Source of the DNA: Muribaculaceae bacterium
Lineage (GTDB): Bacteria > Bacteroidota > Bacteroidia > Bacteroidales > Muribaculaceae
DNA: 36,742 nucleotides
Reading direction: 5' to 3'
NCBI GenBank assembly: GCA_017940245.1
Contig: JAGAYZ010000053.1
Span: forward strand, 1-36,742
The notes under the pieces were generated by a model. The model worked only from the letters and a program-made list of their open reading frames with translations, had not been told where the DNA came from and made no database searches. A program made the position numbers and the translations under genes. Shown here in pieces: positions 1 to 6,658 of the stretch. Positions within the stretch are counted from its first letter, which is position 1, and each line of letters begins with the position of its first letter.

Positions 1-339
1 GCACTGGCCTACGATCAACCTGTGGATGCCCGCCGATGCCTGTCGTGCCTCACCATAGAGTATCGTGGTGAATTGTCGCAATGGGTGCGTGAGGCGATGG
101 GCAATAGGGTTTATGGCTGCGACGAGTGCCAGCGGTGCTGTCCGCATAACAGCCAGGCCGTTCCCACCGCTGTTGCCGACTTTGAGCCCAGCGAAGAATT
201 CCTCTCGCTTACCGATGCCGATATTCGCCACATGACTTCGGCGCAATTCAAGCGCCTGTTTGGTCACAGTGCCGTGCAGCGCACCCGCTTGCAAGGATTG
301 CAGCGCAATCTGCCCAGCTCAGGTGGCGAGCGGGAATAA
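1..339 (+). CDS. queG: Epoxyqueuosine reductase, C-terminal part (5' end outside window)
   Basis: The reading frame is open from base 1 to a TAA at 337-339, giving the last 112 residues. QueG reduces epoxyqueuosine to queuosine in tRNA, using cobalamin and two 4Fe-4S clusters. The visible part carries the family's DARRC...LTIEYRGE stretch (fragment residues 9-24) and the second cluster motif YGCDECQRCCPHN (residues 38-50), where the family usually has a single Cys before Pro; here two Cys are adjacent. The tail of about 60 residues matches the normal C-terminal helical part, so the gene looks complete at its 3' end. It converges on the gene at 365 with only 25 bp between the stops. The assignment is firm; the missing N-terminal catalytic domain cannot be judged. 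Confidence 0.9.
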   Translation, partial: ALAYDQPVDARRCLSCLTIEYRGELSQWVREAMGNRVYGCDECQRCCPHNSQAVPTAVADFEPSEEFLSLTDADIRHMTSAQFKRLFGHSAVQRTRLQGLQRNLPSSGGERE

Positions 340-364
340 GGCCAAAAAGCGAGGGCGTGGATGA

Positions 365-1576
365 TTAGAACCGGAATCCTACTAGTGCCATGAAATCGAT
401 GGTGGAATTGATCAGACGGCTGTTTTTTGACTTGTAGCGGTGGTGGTCGGCAAAACCGTGTAGCCCTAAGAAGAATTTTTTGTGATTATAAACAGCTCCG
501 ATGCGTCCTCTCAAGTTAAGCGATAAGGCACTGACCATGTGATCATCTTTGTGGTAATGGTTGTAGCGGTAGCCTATGTAGGGCGTTAGGGTGAAGTTCA
601 TCACCCACTTGCGTCCCAGCACCCAGTTGTAGCCATAGCCGAAAAGCACGCAATAGTCGTTGTAGAGGATGCGTGGGGCATCTTCTTGCGTGGGAATGTA
701 AACACGTGATTCGGGATCAAGCTTATCCACATCAAATTTCACGTCGAAGTGTTGCAGGCTGATACCGGCCAACCACGAACCGGCACTACGCTTCTGATAC
801 TTGGAGAAGCTATAGACCGCTGCTTGCGTGTAGCGCCGGTGATTGAAGAAGTAATAGGCCGTCACGCCCATCGCTTTGCGGGAAATTCCCGACATTTTGA
901 ATTCGTGCTTCTCATTATCAATGCTCTTGTTGGTGTAAGAGACGTGTGTCGTGTTGCTGTTTTCCCAATAATAGGCATCGGCGGCAAATCGTGCGCATGT
1001 GAACGAGAAATCGATCTTGTTCGACACGTTGCTGCCATGAATCAGGTTACTCATGTTCAATGAATAGCCCACGCTCACAGCCATGAACGACAATGATATA
1101 CCGATGTTTGACACCAGATTGCTGTTCATGACCATGTCCACGTCCTTAAAGGGTGTGCCGATGTAAGAGTCTATCCAGTTGTCGCTCTTAAACATGATTT
1201 TCCAGTTCTTACCGGTGCCTTTCACATAGGTGGTGTCGTAAGTGTTGAAAGTGCGGTCGCCCCACTTGTAGGTCTTATAGCAAAACTTGAGGAACTTGGG
1301 GTAGCCCATCGAACTGTCGTTGAAGTTCACCTTTCCGTGCTTCATGGCACGCCACCAGTAGCCCTCGTTGCGTGTGGTGTCGTAGGGTTCGTTGAGCTTG
1401 TCCTCGATGCGTTGCTTGATGCGGGCCTTGATTCGCTGGAATTTGTTTTGCTGCTCTGTGTCGGGCCCTGATGCTGTCGATTCCAGTTGTTGCACGGCAA
1501 CCTGTGTCGAGTCCTGCCCCCACATCAGCAGCGGCATGCAACAAGCGACGACAAGTATCAAGACAAGTTGTTTCAT
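365..1576 (-). CDS. DUF4421-type outer-membrane protein
   Basis: The 403-residue product starts with a clear signal peptide (MKQLVLILVVACCMPLL...WGQ) followed by a charged linker and then a Tyr/Trp/Phe-rich, alternating pattern ending in a terminal Phe (VGFRF), as expected of an outer-membrane beta barrel. The layout resembles the Bacteroidetes family DUF4421, whose function is unknown. I chose the ATG at 1576; an upstream in-frame TTG adds only two residues. It is the third gene of a minus-strand set with the lipoprotein at 2474 and phospholipase A at 1613 (gaps 15 and 30 bp), so all three are probably envelope proteins made together. The DUF4421 assignment is from pattern recognition; the signal peptide and terminal aromatic are directly seen. 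Confidence 0.75.
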   Translation of the reverse strand: MKQLVLILVVACCMPLLMWGQDSTQVAVQQLESTASGPDTEQQNKFQRIKARIKQRIEDKLNEPYDTTRNEGYWWRAMKHGKVNFNDSSMGYPKFLKFCYKTYKWGDRTFNTYDTTYVKGTGKNWKIMFKSDNWIDSYIGTPFKDVDMVMNSNLVSNIGISLSFMAVSVGYSLNMSNLIHGSNVSNKIDFSFTCARFAADAYYWENSNTTHVSYTNKSIDNEKHEFKMSGISRKAMGVTAYYFFNHRRYTQAAVYSFSKYQKRSAGSWLAGISLQHFDVKFDVDKLDPESRVYIPTQEDAPRILYNDYCVLFGYGYNWVLGRKWVMNFTLTPYIGYRYNHYHKDDHMVSALSLNLRGRIGAVYNHKKFFLGLHGFADHHRYKSKNSRLINSTIDFMALVGFRF

Positions 1577-1612
1577 TTTCAATCGGGGAAAGAAGATTAT
1601 AACAATGATAGA

Positions 1613-2458
1613 TTAGAAATCACTGAAGAATGAAGGCCTGATGAGCAAGCCCAGACGCAAGCGGCAATGGTACTTGTTGTAGTCGAGCATGTTCTCGCCA
1701 TAGCCGTCGTAGAAGTGCAGCATGATGAACTGGTTATCCTTCTCGCGGATGCGGAAACCTACGTTGATGATGGTGTTGAAGTTGAAGTCCCACCCCTTGC
1801 GCTTGACAAAAGTGACATCTGCCACCCAGCGCTTGTTGGACGAGATAAACTGTGCGCCGGCTTGGAAAATGCCGCTGTAGCGGAGAATGTCTTTGTTGTT
1901 CTGGCCGTCGATGATGGGAATCCAGGTCTTGGCATGCACCATCAGGCGGGGGTCGATATATGCCGAGCCGGCAAACGACACCTTGTTCCAGCTGCGTGAT
2001 GCCTCGCCATCGCGGCCGTTGGATTCATGCTCAATCATGATGGTGGCATTACCCACCAGCTTGCCTTTGTAGAAAATCAACTTCTGCACACCCAGGCCCG
2101 GATTGAAATTCAGGTCGTGGAAGGGAAGCGATTCCTCAAAGATGTTCCACATTGCCTTTTGTGAGTAACTCAGGAAGAGGTGGCTGTGGAAGGGCAGGAT
2201 AGACTTGGTGAGCCGCTGGCGGAAACTGATCTGGAATTTCACGTCGCTGTTAAACTCGGTGGGCTTTTGATTCAGGGCCGTACCCACTGCGAAATAGTTG
2301 TCTTTGTAAATGCCAAAGAACGGGCGGTTGTCAAAGTCGTGGACAATGCTGTCGACATTGAATTGTTCCTTGTCTTTGCCAATATTGGTGATTTGAGCCG
2401 AAGAGGGATAAACTAAACCTGCAAAGGCTAGAATAGTTATGATTCTGAGTAATTTCAT
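1613..2458 (-). CDS. pldA: Outer-membrane phospholipase A1 (OMPLA family)
   Basis: This 281-residue protein has a signal peptide (cleavage near SSAQ, residue 21) and the OMPLA signature. H144, S146 and N158 in HESNG...SRSWNK line up with the His-Ser-Asn triad of E. coli PldA (His142, Ser144, Asn156), and YDGYGENMLDYN near residue 255 is the second family motif. The length fits a 12-strand barrel and the last residue is Phe. The family hydrolyses glycerophospholipids that reach the outer leaflet and is active as a calcium-dependent dimer. It lies between an outer-surface lipoprotein and a DUF4421 protein in one operon, which suggests an outer-membrane homeostasis module. ATG start at 2458. Confidence 0.92.
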   Translation of the reverse strand: MKLLRIITILAFAGLVYPSSAQITNIGKDKEQFNVDSIVHDFDNRPFFGIYKDNYFAVGTALNQKPTEFNSDVKFQISFRQRLTKSILPFHSHLFLSYSQKAMWNIFEESLPFHDLNFNPGLGVQKLIFYKGKLVGNATIMIEHESNGRDGEASRSWNKVSFAGSAYIDPRLMVHAKTWIPIIDGQNNKDILRYSGIFQAGAQFISSNKRWVADVTFVKRKGWDFNFNTIINVGFRIREKDNQFIMLHFYDGYGENMLDYNKYHCRLRLGLLIRPSFFSDF

Positions 2459-2473
2459 TTTTTATATTATTTA

Positions 2474-3487
2474 CTAGAGAACTGTGAATCCTATTGCGTG
2501 AATGCCATTGTATGACATGATGATTTTTCCATTAAGCCACAAGTGGGTGATGTCTAGATCCAGTTCGCTATAATACTCGCTGGTGAGCACATACACATCT
2601 TGGTCGTAGCTGTAGATCTCTTGGGCTTGTGAACTGGTCACGCCGGGATTACCCGAAAGGTAATGAGTGGGGACACCATCGGTCCACAGGGTTGCCACGA
2701 GAGAGCCATCATCTTTGCGTTCCCAGCCTGCGCCATAAATGTGGCCTTGATTCATGGTGATAGCGTCGATGCGCCCTTCGGTTGCATCATTTGAGGTTGT
2801 GGGATAAATTTGGTATTGCTTGTCGACCCACACGGCGGGCATGCCATCGATGCAACCGCCTATCAAGGTGTGGTCGCGGTTATAGGCGTAGATGGCGTGG
2901 CACTCGCCTGTTTTGACGCCCTCGGGCATGGGCAGGTATTCCTTTTTGTAGTTGGTGTAGAGCACGGGTTTGTAGTAACTGTCGTCATTCTCATCATCAC
3001 CAAAGGCATAGCCAATTACATAGCATTTCCCTTCGCTCACTCTTAGTCCATGATTGGCAGGGATGAAATCGTGATATTTCTCAAGCGGGAAAATGCCGCT
3101 GTTTTTGAGCACATTGGGAATGTCGAGTAGAAAGATGTAGTAGTCCCATTTCCCTATGCCGTAGGTCCAGTGGTCCACATCGTCGATGAAGTCGATGTGC
3201 AGGGTGCTCCACTTTCCGTTTTTCCAGTAGCCCACGCGATCTTTTGATTGGACTCCCGACACAAAATAGTCATTACCGTCGGCTATGATTTCGTTGGCAT
3301 AGGTGCAGTTGGGCAATTGCGTGACCAGTTCGCCATGCTGATCAAAAATTTCACCATCGGTGCTCAACACCAGCACGGTGCGCTTGTCAAGCGGTTTGAA
3401 CGGGTTGCCTGGCTCATCATGGTGGCATGAAGAAAGCAATAGCAGAGTGCTGAACGCACAGATGCAAAACAGAAAAATATGTTTCAT
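2474..3487 (-). CDS. Putative surface lipoprotein with repeated beta-strand pattern
   Basis: The ATG at 3487 gives 337 residues beginning MKHIFLFCICAF, followed by a hydrophobic core and the lipobox LLLSSC, so it is a predicted lipoprotein; the next residues HHDEPGN put acidic residues soon after the Cys, compatible with surface export in Bacteroidetes. An upstream in-frame TTG is a poorer start. The mature part repeats short units such as YAN-EIIADGNDYFVSG, VGYWKNGKW and ATLWTDGVP, in which a Trp/Tyr strand is followed by a Gly/Asn turn, resembling a beta-propeller. I do not recognise a named family. It is the first gene of the operon with pldA and the DUF4421 gene, with a good promoter at 3549-3579. 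Confidence 0.75.
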   Translation of the reverse strand: MKHIFLFCICAFSTLLLLSSCHHDEPGNPFKPLDKRTVLVLSTDGEIFDQHGELVTQLPNCTYANEIIADGNDYFVSGVQSKDRVGYWKNGKWSTLHIDFIDDVDHWTYGIGKWDYYIFLLDIPNVLKNSGIFPLEKYHDFIPANHGLRVSEGKCYVIGYAFGDDENDDSYYKPVLYTNYKKEYLPMPEGVKTGECHAIYAYNRDHTLIGGCIDGMPAVWVDKQYQIYPTTSNDATEGRIDAITMNQGHIYGAGWERKDDGSLVATLWTDGVPTHYLSGNPGVTSSQAQEIYSYDQDVYVLTSEYYSELDLDITHLWLNGKIIMSYNGIHAIGFTVL

Positions 3488-3548
3488 ACTAGATGGAAGA
3501 TTCAATTATACATCAACAAAAAATCTAAAATTTTAATGATGTTAGCGA

Positions 3549-3579
3549 CAAAGGTAGGAATTTTATGGCAAACAAGCAA
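3549..3579 (-). promoter_or_regulatory. Bacteroidetes sigma-ABfr type promoter for the lipoprotein-pldA-DUF4421 operon
   Basis: On the minus strand the -7 box is TACCTTTG (plus-strand CAAAGGTA, 3549-3556), and a TTG -33 core lies at 3577-3579 with 20 bp between. The predicted start, near 3542, leaves a leader of about 55 nt before the ATG at 3487. Confidence 0.55.
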
Positions 3580-3836
3580 CGGCGTGGTGCTTTTTTTCAT
3601 GATAGAAGCAAGAGTTCTTAAAAAATCTCTTCATTGAGCAAGCATTAACTATCGTCGGCCTAATGACAGCCTTAAGCTTAGAAGAATCGAATAAAGAATG
3701 ATTTTGGAGCGTGTGGCAGAGCGTGTTATGGTTTGGATGGTTGCCACAGGTGCATCGGGTCGAAGGAAATTCAACTGAAATATGTGGGGGTTTGTTGAAA
3801 GTTTGTATATTTCTGCTGAAAATGGAATGTGTAACC
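3580..3836. other. Intergenic stretch with no gene recognised
   Basis: Part of a roughly 500-bp gap. I find no convincing coding region or hairpin in this part; open frames here are short and show no family features. Confidence 0.5.
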
Positions 3837-3867
3837 ATTGTCAATTCAGTGAAAAGAGGTAATTTTG
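3837..3867 (+). promoter_or_regulatory. Promoter for a free-standing plus-strand transcript
   Basis: ATTG (3837-3840) is followed after 19 bp by TAATTTTG (3860-3867), an exact TAnnTTTG box at standard Bacteroidetes spacing. Both flanking genes run on the minus strand, so this promoter does not serve either of them. Confidence 0.55.
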
Positions 3868-3872
3868 CAGCG

Positions 3873-3961
3873 ACATGAGAAAGACTAAGATCGTAGCATA
3901 AATAGTAATAGTTTAAGAATGAAATGATTGCCTGGCTGTGAAGCTCGGCAATCATTTTTTT
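3873..3961 (+). ncRNA. Candidate small RNA of about 90 nt
   Basis: The segment lies between a good promoter (3837-3867) and an intrinsic-terminator hairpin (3923-3956 plus T-run), on the plus strand between two minus-strand genes. It contains one 8-codon frame (3876-3902, MRKTKIVA) followed by closely spaced stop codons, so a long product is excluded. I recognise no Rfam family. The claim rests only on the promoter and terminator pairing and is an inference. Confidence 0.4.
3923..3961 (+). terminator. Intrinsic terminator
   Basis: AATGATTGCC (3923-3932) and GGCAATCATT (3947-3956) form a perfect 10-bp stem around a 14-nt loop, and an unbroken T-run (3955-3961) follows on the plus strand. On the minus strand it lies about 50 bp past the rdgB stop with a weaker T-rich tail, so it may also end that operon. 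Confidence 0.7.
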
Positions 3962-4011
3962 GTGGTAATGCCAGCGTTGAAGGAAATCTGGCTATTCTGA
4001 AGATAAATGTG

Positions 4012-4599
4012 TTACTGGCGTTTGAGGAATTCAACCAGTTGAGCCGTGGCGCGTCCGCGATGGCTGATGGCATTTTTTTCACTGGCATCCATCTGTGCAA
4101 AGGTGCGTCCATCGCCCTCAACAGGCTGGAAAATGCTGTCGTAGCCAAAACCGCCTGTGCCGTGGCGCTCGGTGAGGATGTGGCCCTCGACCTTGCCTTC
4201 AAACAAATGTTGCTCATCGCCTTGCAGCAAGACAATGGCGGTGCGGAAGCGGGCGGTGCGCTTGGGCATGGGCACGTCGGCCATGAGCCGCAACACCTTG
4301 TCGATATTGCGCTCGCTGTCGTGGGCCACGCCACCATAGCGTGCCGAGTGCACGCCGGGTTCACCATTGAGTGCATCGATTTCCAGTCCGGTGTCGTCGC
4401 TGAAGCAGTCCAAACCGTAGTGCAGTTTTACATATTGAGCCTTCATCTCGGCGTTGCCTTCGATGGTGTCGGCGGTTTCGGGTATGTCGTCGTGGCAGCC
4501 GATGTCGGCCAGTCCTTGCACTTCATACATGTCGCCCAGCATCTGGCGTATTTCCTCCAGCTTGTGGGCATTGTTTGTTGCGATAACGAGTCGTTTCAT
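4012..4599 (-). CDS. rdgB: XTP/dITP diphosphatase (non-canonical purine NTP pyrophosphatase)
   Basis: The 195-residue product begins MKRLVIATNNAHKLEEI, the family's nucleotide-binding start, and has FSDDTGLEIDAL with the catalytic acidic pair, GFGYDSIF, and SHRGRA near the C-terminus, all diagnostic of RdgB/HAM1. It removes dITP, XTP and similar bases from the nucleotide pool. The ATG at 4599 lies 8 nt after the ssb stop with AAGGAG directly before it; a longer upstream frame exists but overlaps ssb and lacks family sequence. It is the last gene of the argR-argC-ssb-rdgB set, so nucleotide-pool cleaning is transcribed with a DNA-binding protein. Confidence 0.95.
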   Translation of the reverse strand: MKRLVIATNNAHKLEEIRQMLGDMYEVQGLADIGCHDDIPETADTIEGNAEMKAQYVKLHYGLDCFSDDTGLEIDALNGEPGVHSARYGGVAHDSERNIDKVLRLMADVPMPKRTARFRTAIVLLQGDEQHLFEGKVEGHILTERHGTGGFGYDSIFQPVEGDGRTFAQMDASEKNAISHRGRATAQLVEFLKRQ

Positions 4600-4607
4600 C
4601 TCCTTTT

Positions 4608-5027
4608 TTACATTTGTGTCTGCTGTGGTGGTGTGGGTTGTTGAGGAGCCGCGGGCTCTTGCGGGAAAGGTTGAGCGGCGTTCTGCTCGGTGCGTGGTCG
4701 GCCCAGCAACTCGAACGTGTCGACATAAATCTCGGTCACGTAGCGCTTGATTTGGTTGCGGTCTTCCCATGCGCGTGTGCGTAGACGTCCTTCGATGTAG
4801 AGTTGAGTGCCTTTGCGGATGTAACGCTCGGCCACCTCGGCATTGCGGCCCCACATCACGATGTTGTGCCACTCGGTGCGTTCGGGTACTTGCACGCCGT
4901 TGGCGTTAGTAAAAGCACGGTCGGTAGTAGCCAGCGAGAAGGTGGCCATGGGCTGGTTTTGTGCCAGATATCGCACATCGGGGTCTTTGCCCACATGGCC
5001 CAGTAAGATGACTTTGTTGACAGACAT
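4608..5027 (-). CDS. ssb: Single-stranded DNA-binding protein without the acidic C-terminal tip
   Basis: The 139-residue product has the OB-fold core: MSVNKVILLGHVGKDPDVRY at the N-terminus, FSLATTDR, RTEWHNIVMWG and YIEGRLRTRAW. Residues from about 112 form a Pro/Gln-rich linker. The usual C-terminal tip, which binds partner proteins and normally ends in Asp-rich ...PF, is absent; the protein ends PPQQTQM. The stop is followed by rdgB after 8 nt, and I see no coding for an acidic tip in another frame at this junction. It is 38 bp downstream of argC. The family is certain; whether it acts as the main replication SSB is less certain because of the missing tip. Confidence 0.93.
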   Translation of the reverse strand: MSVNKVILLGHVGKDPDVRYLAQNQPMATFSLATTDRAFTNANGVQVPERTEWHNIVMWGRNAEVAERYIRKGTQLYIEGRLRTRAWEDRNQIKRYVTEIYVDTFELLGRPRTEQNAAQPFPQEPAAPQQPTPPQQTQM

Positions 5028-5065
5028 AGTATAAAGAAATTAAAGGTTAATGAATGGGGTGTGTT

Positions 5066-5941
5066 CTAAAACGTATCCAGTCCCACACGTTCATGCAGTC
5101 CGAAGATCAGGTTCATGCAGTGCACGGCGGTTCCTGCGTCGCCCTTGAGGCGATTGTCGATGGCGGCGGAGATGATGAGTTGTTGGGCCTCGCTCTGCAG
5201 GTGCATCAGGCACTTGTTGGTGCCCAGCACATCGCCCGGCAGAGGGGGCTGGTCTATGATGAACGTGAAGTTGTGGTCGTCGAAGTAGTCGTCGTAGAGC
5301 GTTTTCACCAGGTCGAGTGCTGTGGTGCAATGCACCTTTACCTTGCTGGTGATGCCGCGCTGCTTCTCGTCGATGATGTTCTCCACTTTCACACCGTGAG
5401 TGAAGCTGTTTTGTACACCGGTGAGCAGATAAGCAATCTCCTTTTCCACAGCGGCCACATCGATGGGCTGGGAGGTGGTGATGGCGACGCTGATGTCGCT
5501 TGTGAGCATCAGGTTTCTTGCCAATGGCAGCAAGGTGAGTTCCACAAGATTGGCACAAGCACTTGGACAAGCCACACGGAAGCAGTCGTGAACCAGTGAT
5601 TTGCGATTGATTTCGGGCAGTCCATAGGTGTACTGTTCGTTGTAGCGATATGTGCCGGTGAGGTCTATGACCTTAGTGTCGGGCGAAAGTTGCTCCAGGA
5701 AATGCGCCACATTTTGGTCGTATACAGCAATAAACACCACATCCGCCACGTCGGGCGGAATGTTAGTTTGGCTTGTCGTCAAATGTGTGTCGCCGGTGAG
5801 GAAACGAAATTGTGCGCTGAGCGGCTCAGGTGGATTCTGGTCCACAACCCACACGAGGTTGACATCGGGGTGAAAAACTAAAATCTTGATGAGCGTGGCT
5901 GCAGTGGGTCCTTTCGCTCCGTAGATACCGGCTTTTATCAT
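5066..5941 (-). CDS. argC: ArgC-like protein (N-acetyl-gamma-glutamyl-phosphate reductase family) with altered catalytic motif
   Basis: The 291-residue product (ATG at 5941; a TTG nine bases upstream is possible) has an N-terminal nucleotide-binding motif GIYGAKGPTA, then YGLPEIN and a C-terminal LKGDAGTAVHCMNLIFGL, all typical of ArgC. The family's catalytic NPGC(Y/F) is replaced by CPSAC: the aligned Cys position is Ala with a Cys one residue later (about residues 125-129). The family's H-x-P-E-I histidine motif is not found either, and the protein is about 30 residues shorter than usual, with the loss in that region. It lies directly after argR (gap 15 bp), supporting a role linked to arginine. 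It may be an active variant, a degenerate copy or a repurposed paralogue. Confidence 0.75.
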   Translation of the reverse strand: MIKAGIYGAKGPTAATLIKILVFHPDVNLVWVVDQNPPEPLSAQFRFLTGDTHLTTSQTNIPPDVADVVFIAVYDQNVAHFLEQLSPDTKVIDLTGTYRYNEQYTYGLPEINRKSLVHDCFRVACPSACANLVELTLLPLARNLMLTSDISVAITTSQPIDVAAVEKEIAYLLTGVQNSFTHGVKVENIIDEKQRGITSKVKVHCTTALDLVKTLYDDYFDDHNFTFIIDQPPLPGDVLGTNKCLMHLQSEAQQLIISAAIDNRLKGDAGTAVHCMNLIFGLHERVGLDTF

Positions 5942-5956
5942 ATATAGCAAAATTAG

Positions 5957-6433
5957 TTATCGATGATGTGGCAAGAACCGGTTGAGCACCTGGCGGGCTT
6001 GCTCGTGGGTGACACCCTCGCGCAGAATGGCGAAGACCGTGTCGGCACCGGCAATGGTTCCCAGGAACTCTTGGGCATGGCTCATGTCGATGTCATAGGC
6101 CAGGCCGGCGGCATAACCGTTGCGCGTCTTCATGACCGCAAAGTTGCCCGAGAATTCCAGCGAGGCGTACCCCATGTGCTGGCCTGCAACAGGCATGCCT
6201 GCGAGCAACCTTGAGTTCTGCAACTCGGTGGTACCCGGAAATATGTACATGTAACCGCCGTTGTCGGCTGCCACTTTTGTGATTTTTAATGCCTTCAGGT
6301 CACGCGAGAGCGTGGCTTGAGTTACATCAATGCCTAAATCGGAGAGACGCTGAGCCAGTTCGCTCTGGCTTCCGATACAATTTCCCTTAATGAGCTCCAC
6401 GATGAGCTGGAGTCTGTTACGTTTATTTTTCAC
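5957..6433 (-). CDS. argR: Arginine repressor ArgR
   Basis: The 158-residue product has the N-terminal winged helix (QSELAQRLSDLGIDVTQATLSRDLKAL, here split as helix at about 24-33 and recognition helix with TLSRDL at 41-46), and the C-terminal arginine-binding oligomerisation domain with GTIAGADTVF near 124-133. It uses a GTG start at 6433; no suitable ATG lies nearby in frame. ArgR normally represses arginine biosynthesis genes when arginine is abundant. It heads the operon with the ArgC-like gene, so it probably controls itself and that gene. A half-site-like TGAATAATTA lies at 6453-6462, between the promoter and start. Confidence 0.95.
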   Translation of the reverse strand: MKNKRNRLQLIVELIKGNCIGSQSELAQRLSDLGIDVTQATLSRDLKALKITKVAADNGGYMYIFPGTTELQNSRLLAGMPVAGQHMGYASLEFSGNFAVMKTRNGYAAGLAYDIDMSHAQEFLGTIAGADTVFAILREGVTHEQARQVLNRFLPHHR

Positions 6434-6452
6434 AAATCTGTAAATTTTAGTG

Positions 6453-6501
6453 TGAATAATTAGATGTAGCTTGTATGGTTATTCTTTGAGCTGCAAATAT
6501 A
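6453..6501 (-). promoter_or_regulatory. Probable -7 box and possible ArgR half-site upstream of argR
   Basis: TATATTTG on the minus strand (plus-strand CAAATATA, 6494-6501) matches the TAnnTTTG box; no -33 element is obvious at the usual distance. TGAATAATTA (6453-6462, plus-strand reading) resembles one half of the ArgR operator known from enterobacteria. The operator reading is speculative. Confidence 0.35.
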
Positions 6502-6600
6502 CGCATAAAATTTTAAAATAGAATATTTGAGTTCAAAAAAATTAAGAATGTGAATTAAAACACTCAGAAATAAGGGGGCGTGCGCTTTACCCCCGATAAA

Positions 6601-6635
6601 ATGATGGGAATGGCGAGAATCGTCATTCCCATCAT
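6601..6635 (-). terminator. Hairpin terminator after secDF
   Basis: ATGATGGGAATG (6601-6612) and CATTCCCATCAT (6624-6635) form a perfect 12-bp stem that extends through a wobble pair and CGA/TCG to a GAA triloop. On the minus strand it starts 23 bp after the secDF stop and is followed by TTTTATC. Confidence 0.7.
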
Positions 6636-6658
6636 GGACTTATTGGAGAATTGTTTTA

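Noticed and set aside
3876-3902. An eight-codon frame in the candidate small RNA.
   Set aside because: Too short to judge; no ribosome-binding site, and not followed by a downstream gene it could regulate by attenuation.
3563-3955. A 130-codon minus-strand frame in the intergenic region.
   Set aside because: It has no family features and runs through the terminator hairpin and the candidate small RNA; composition is not coding-like.
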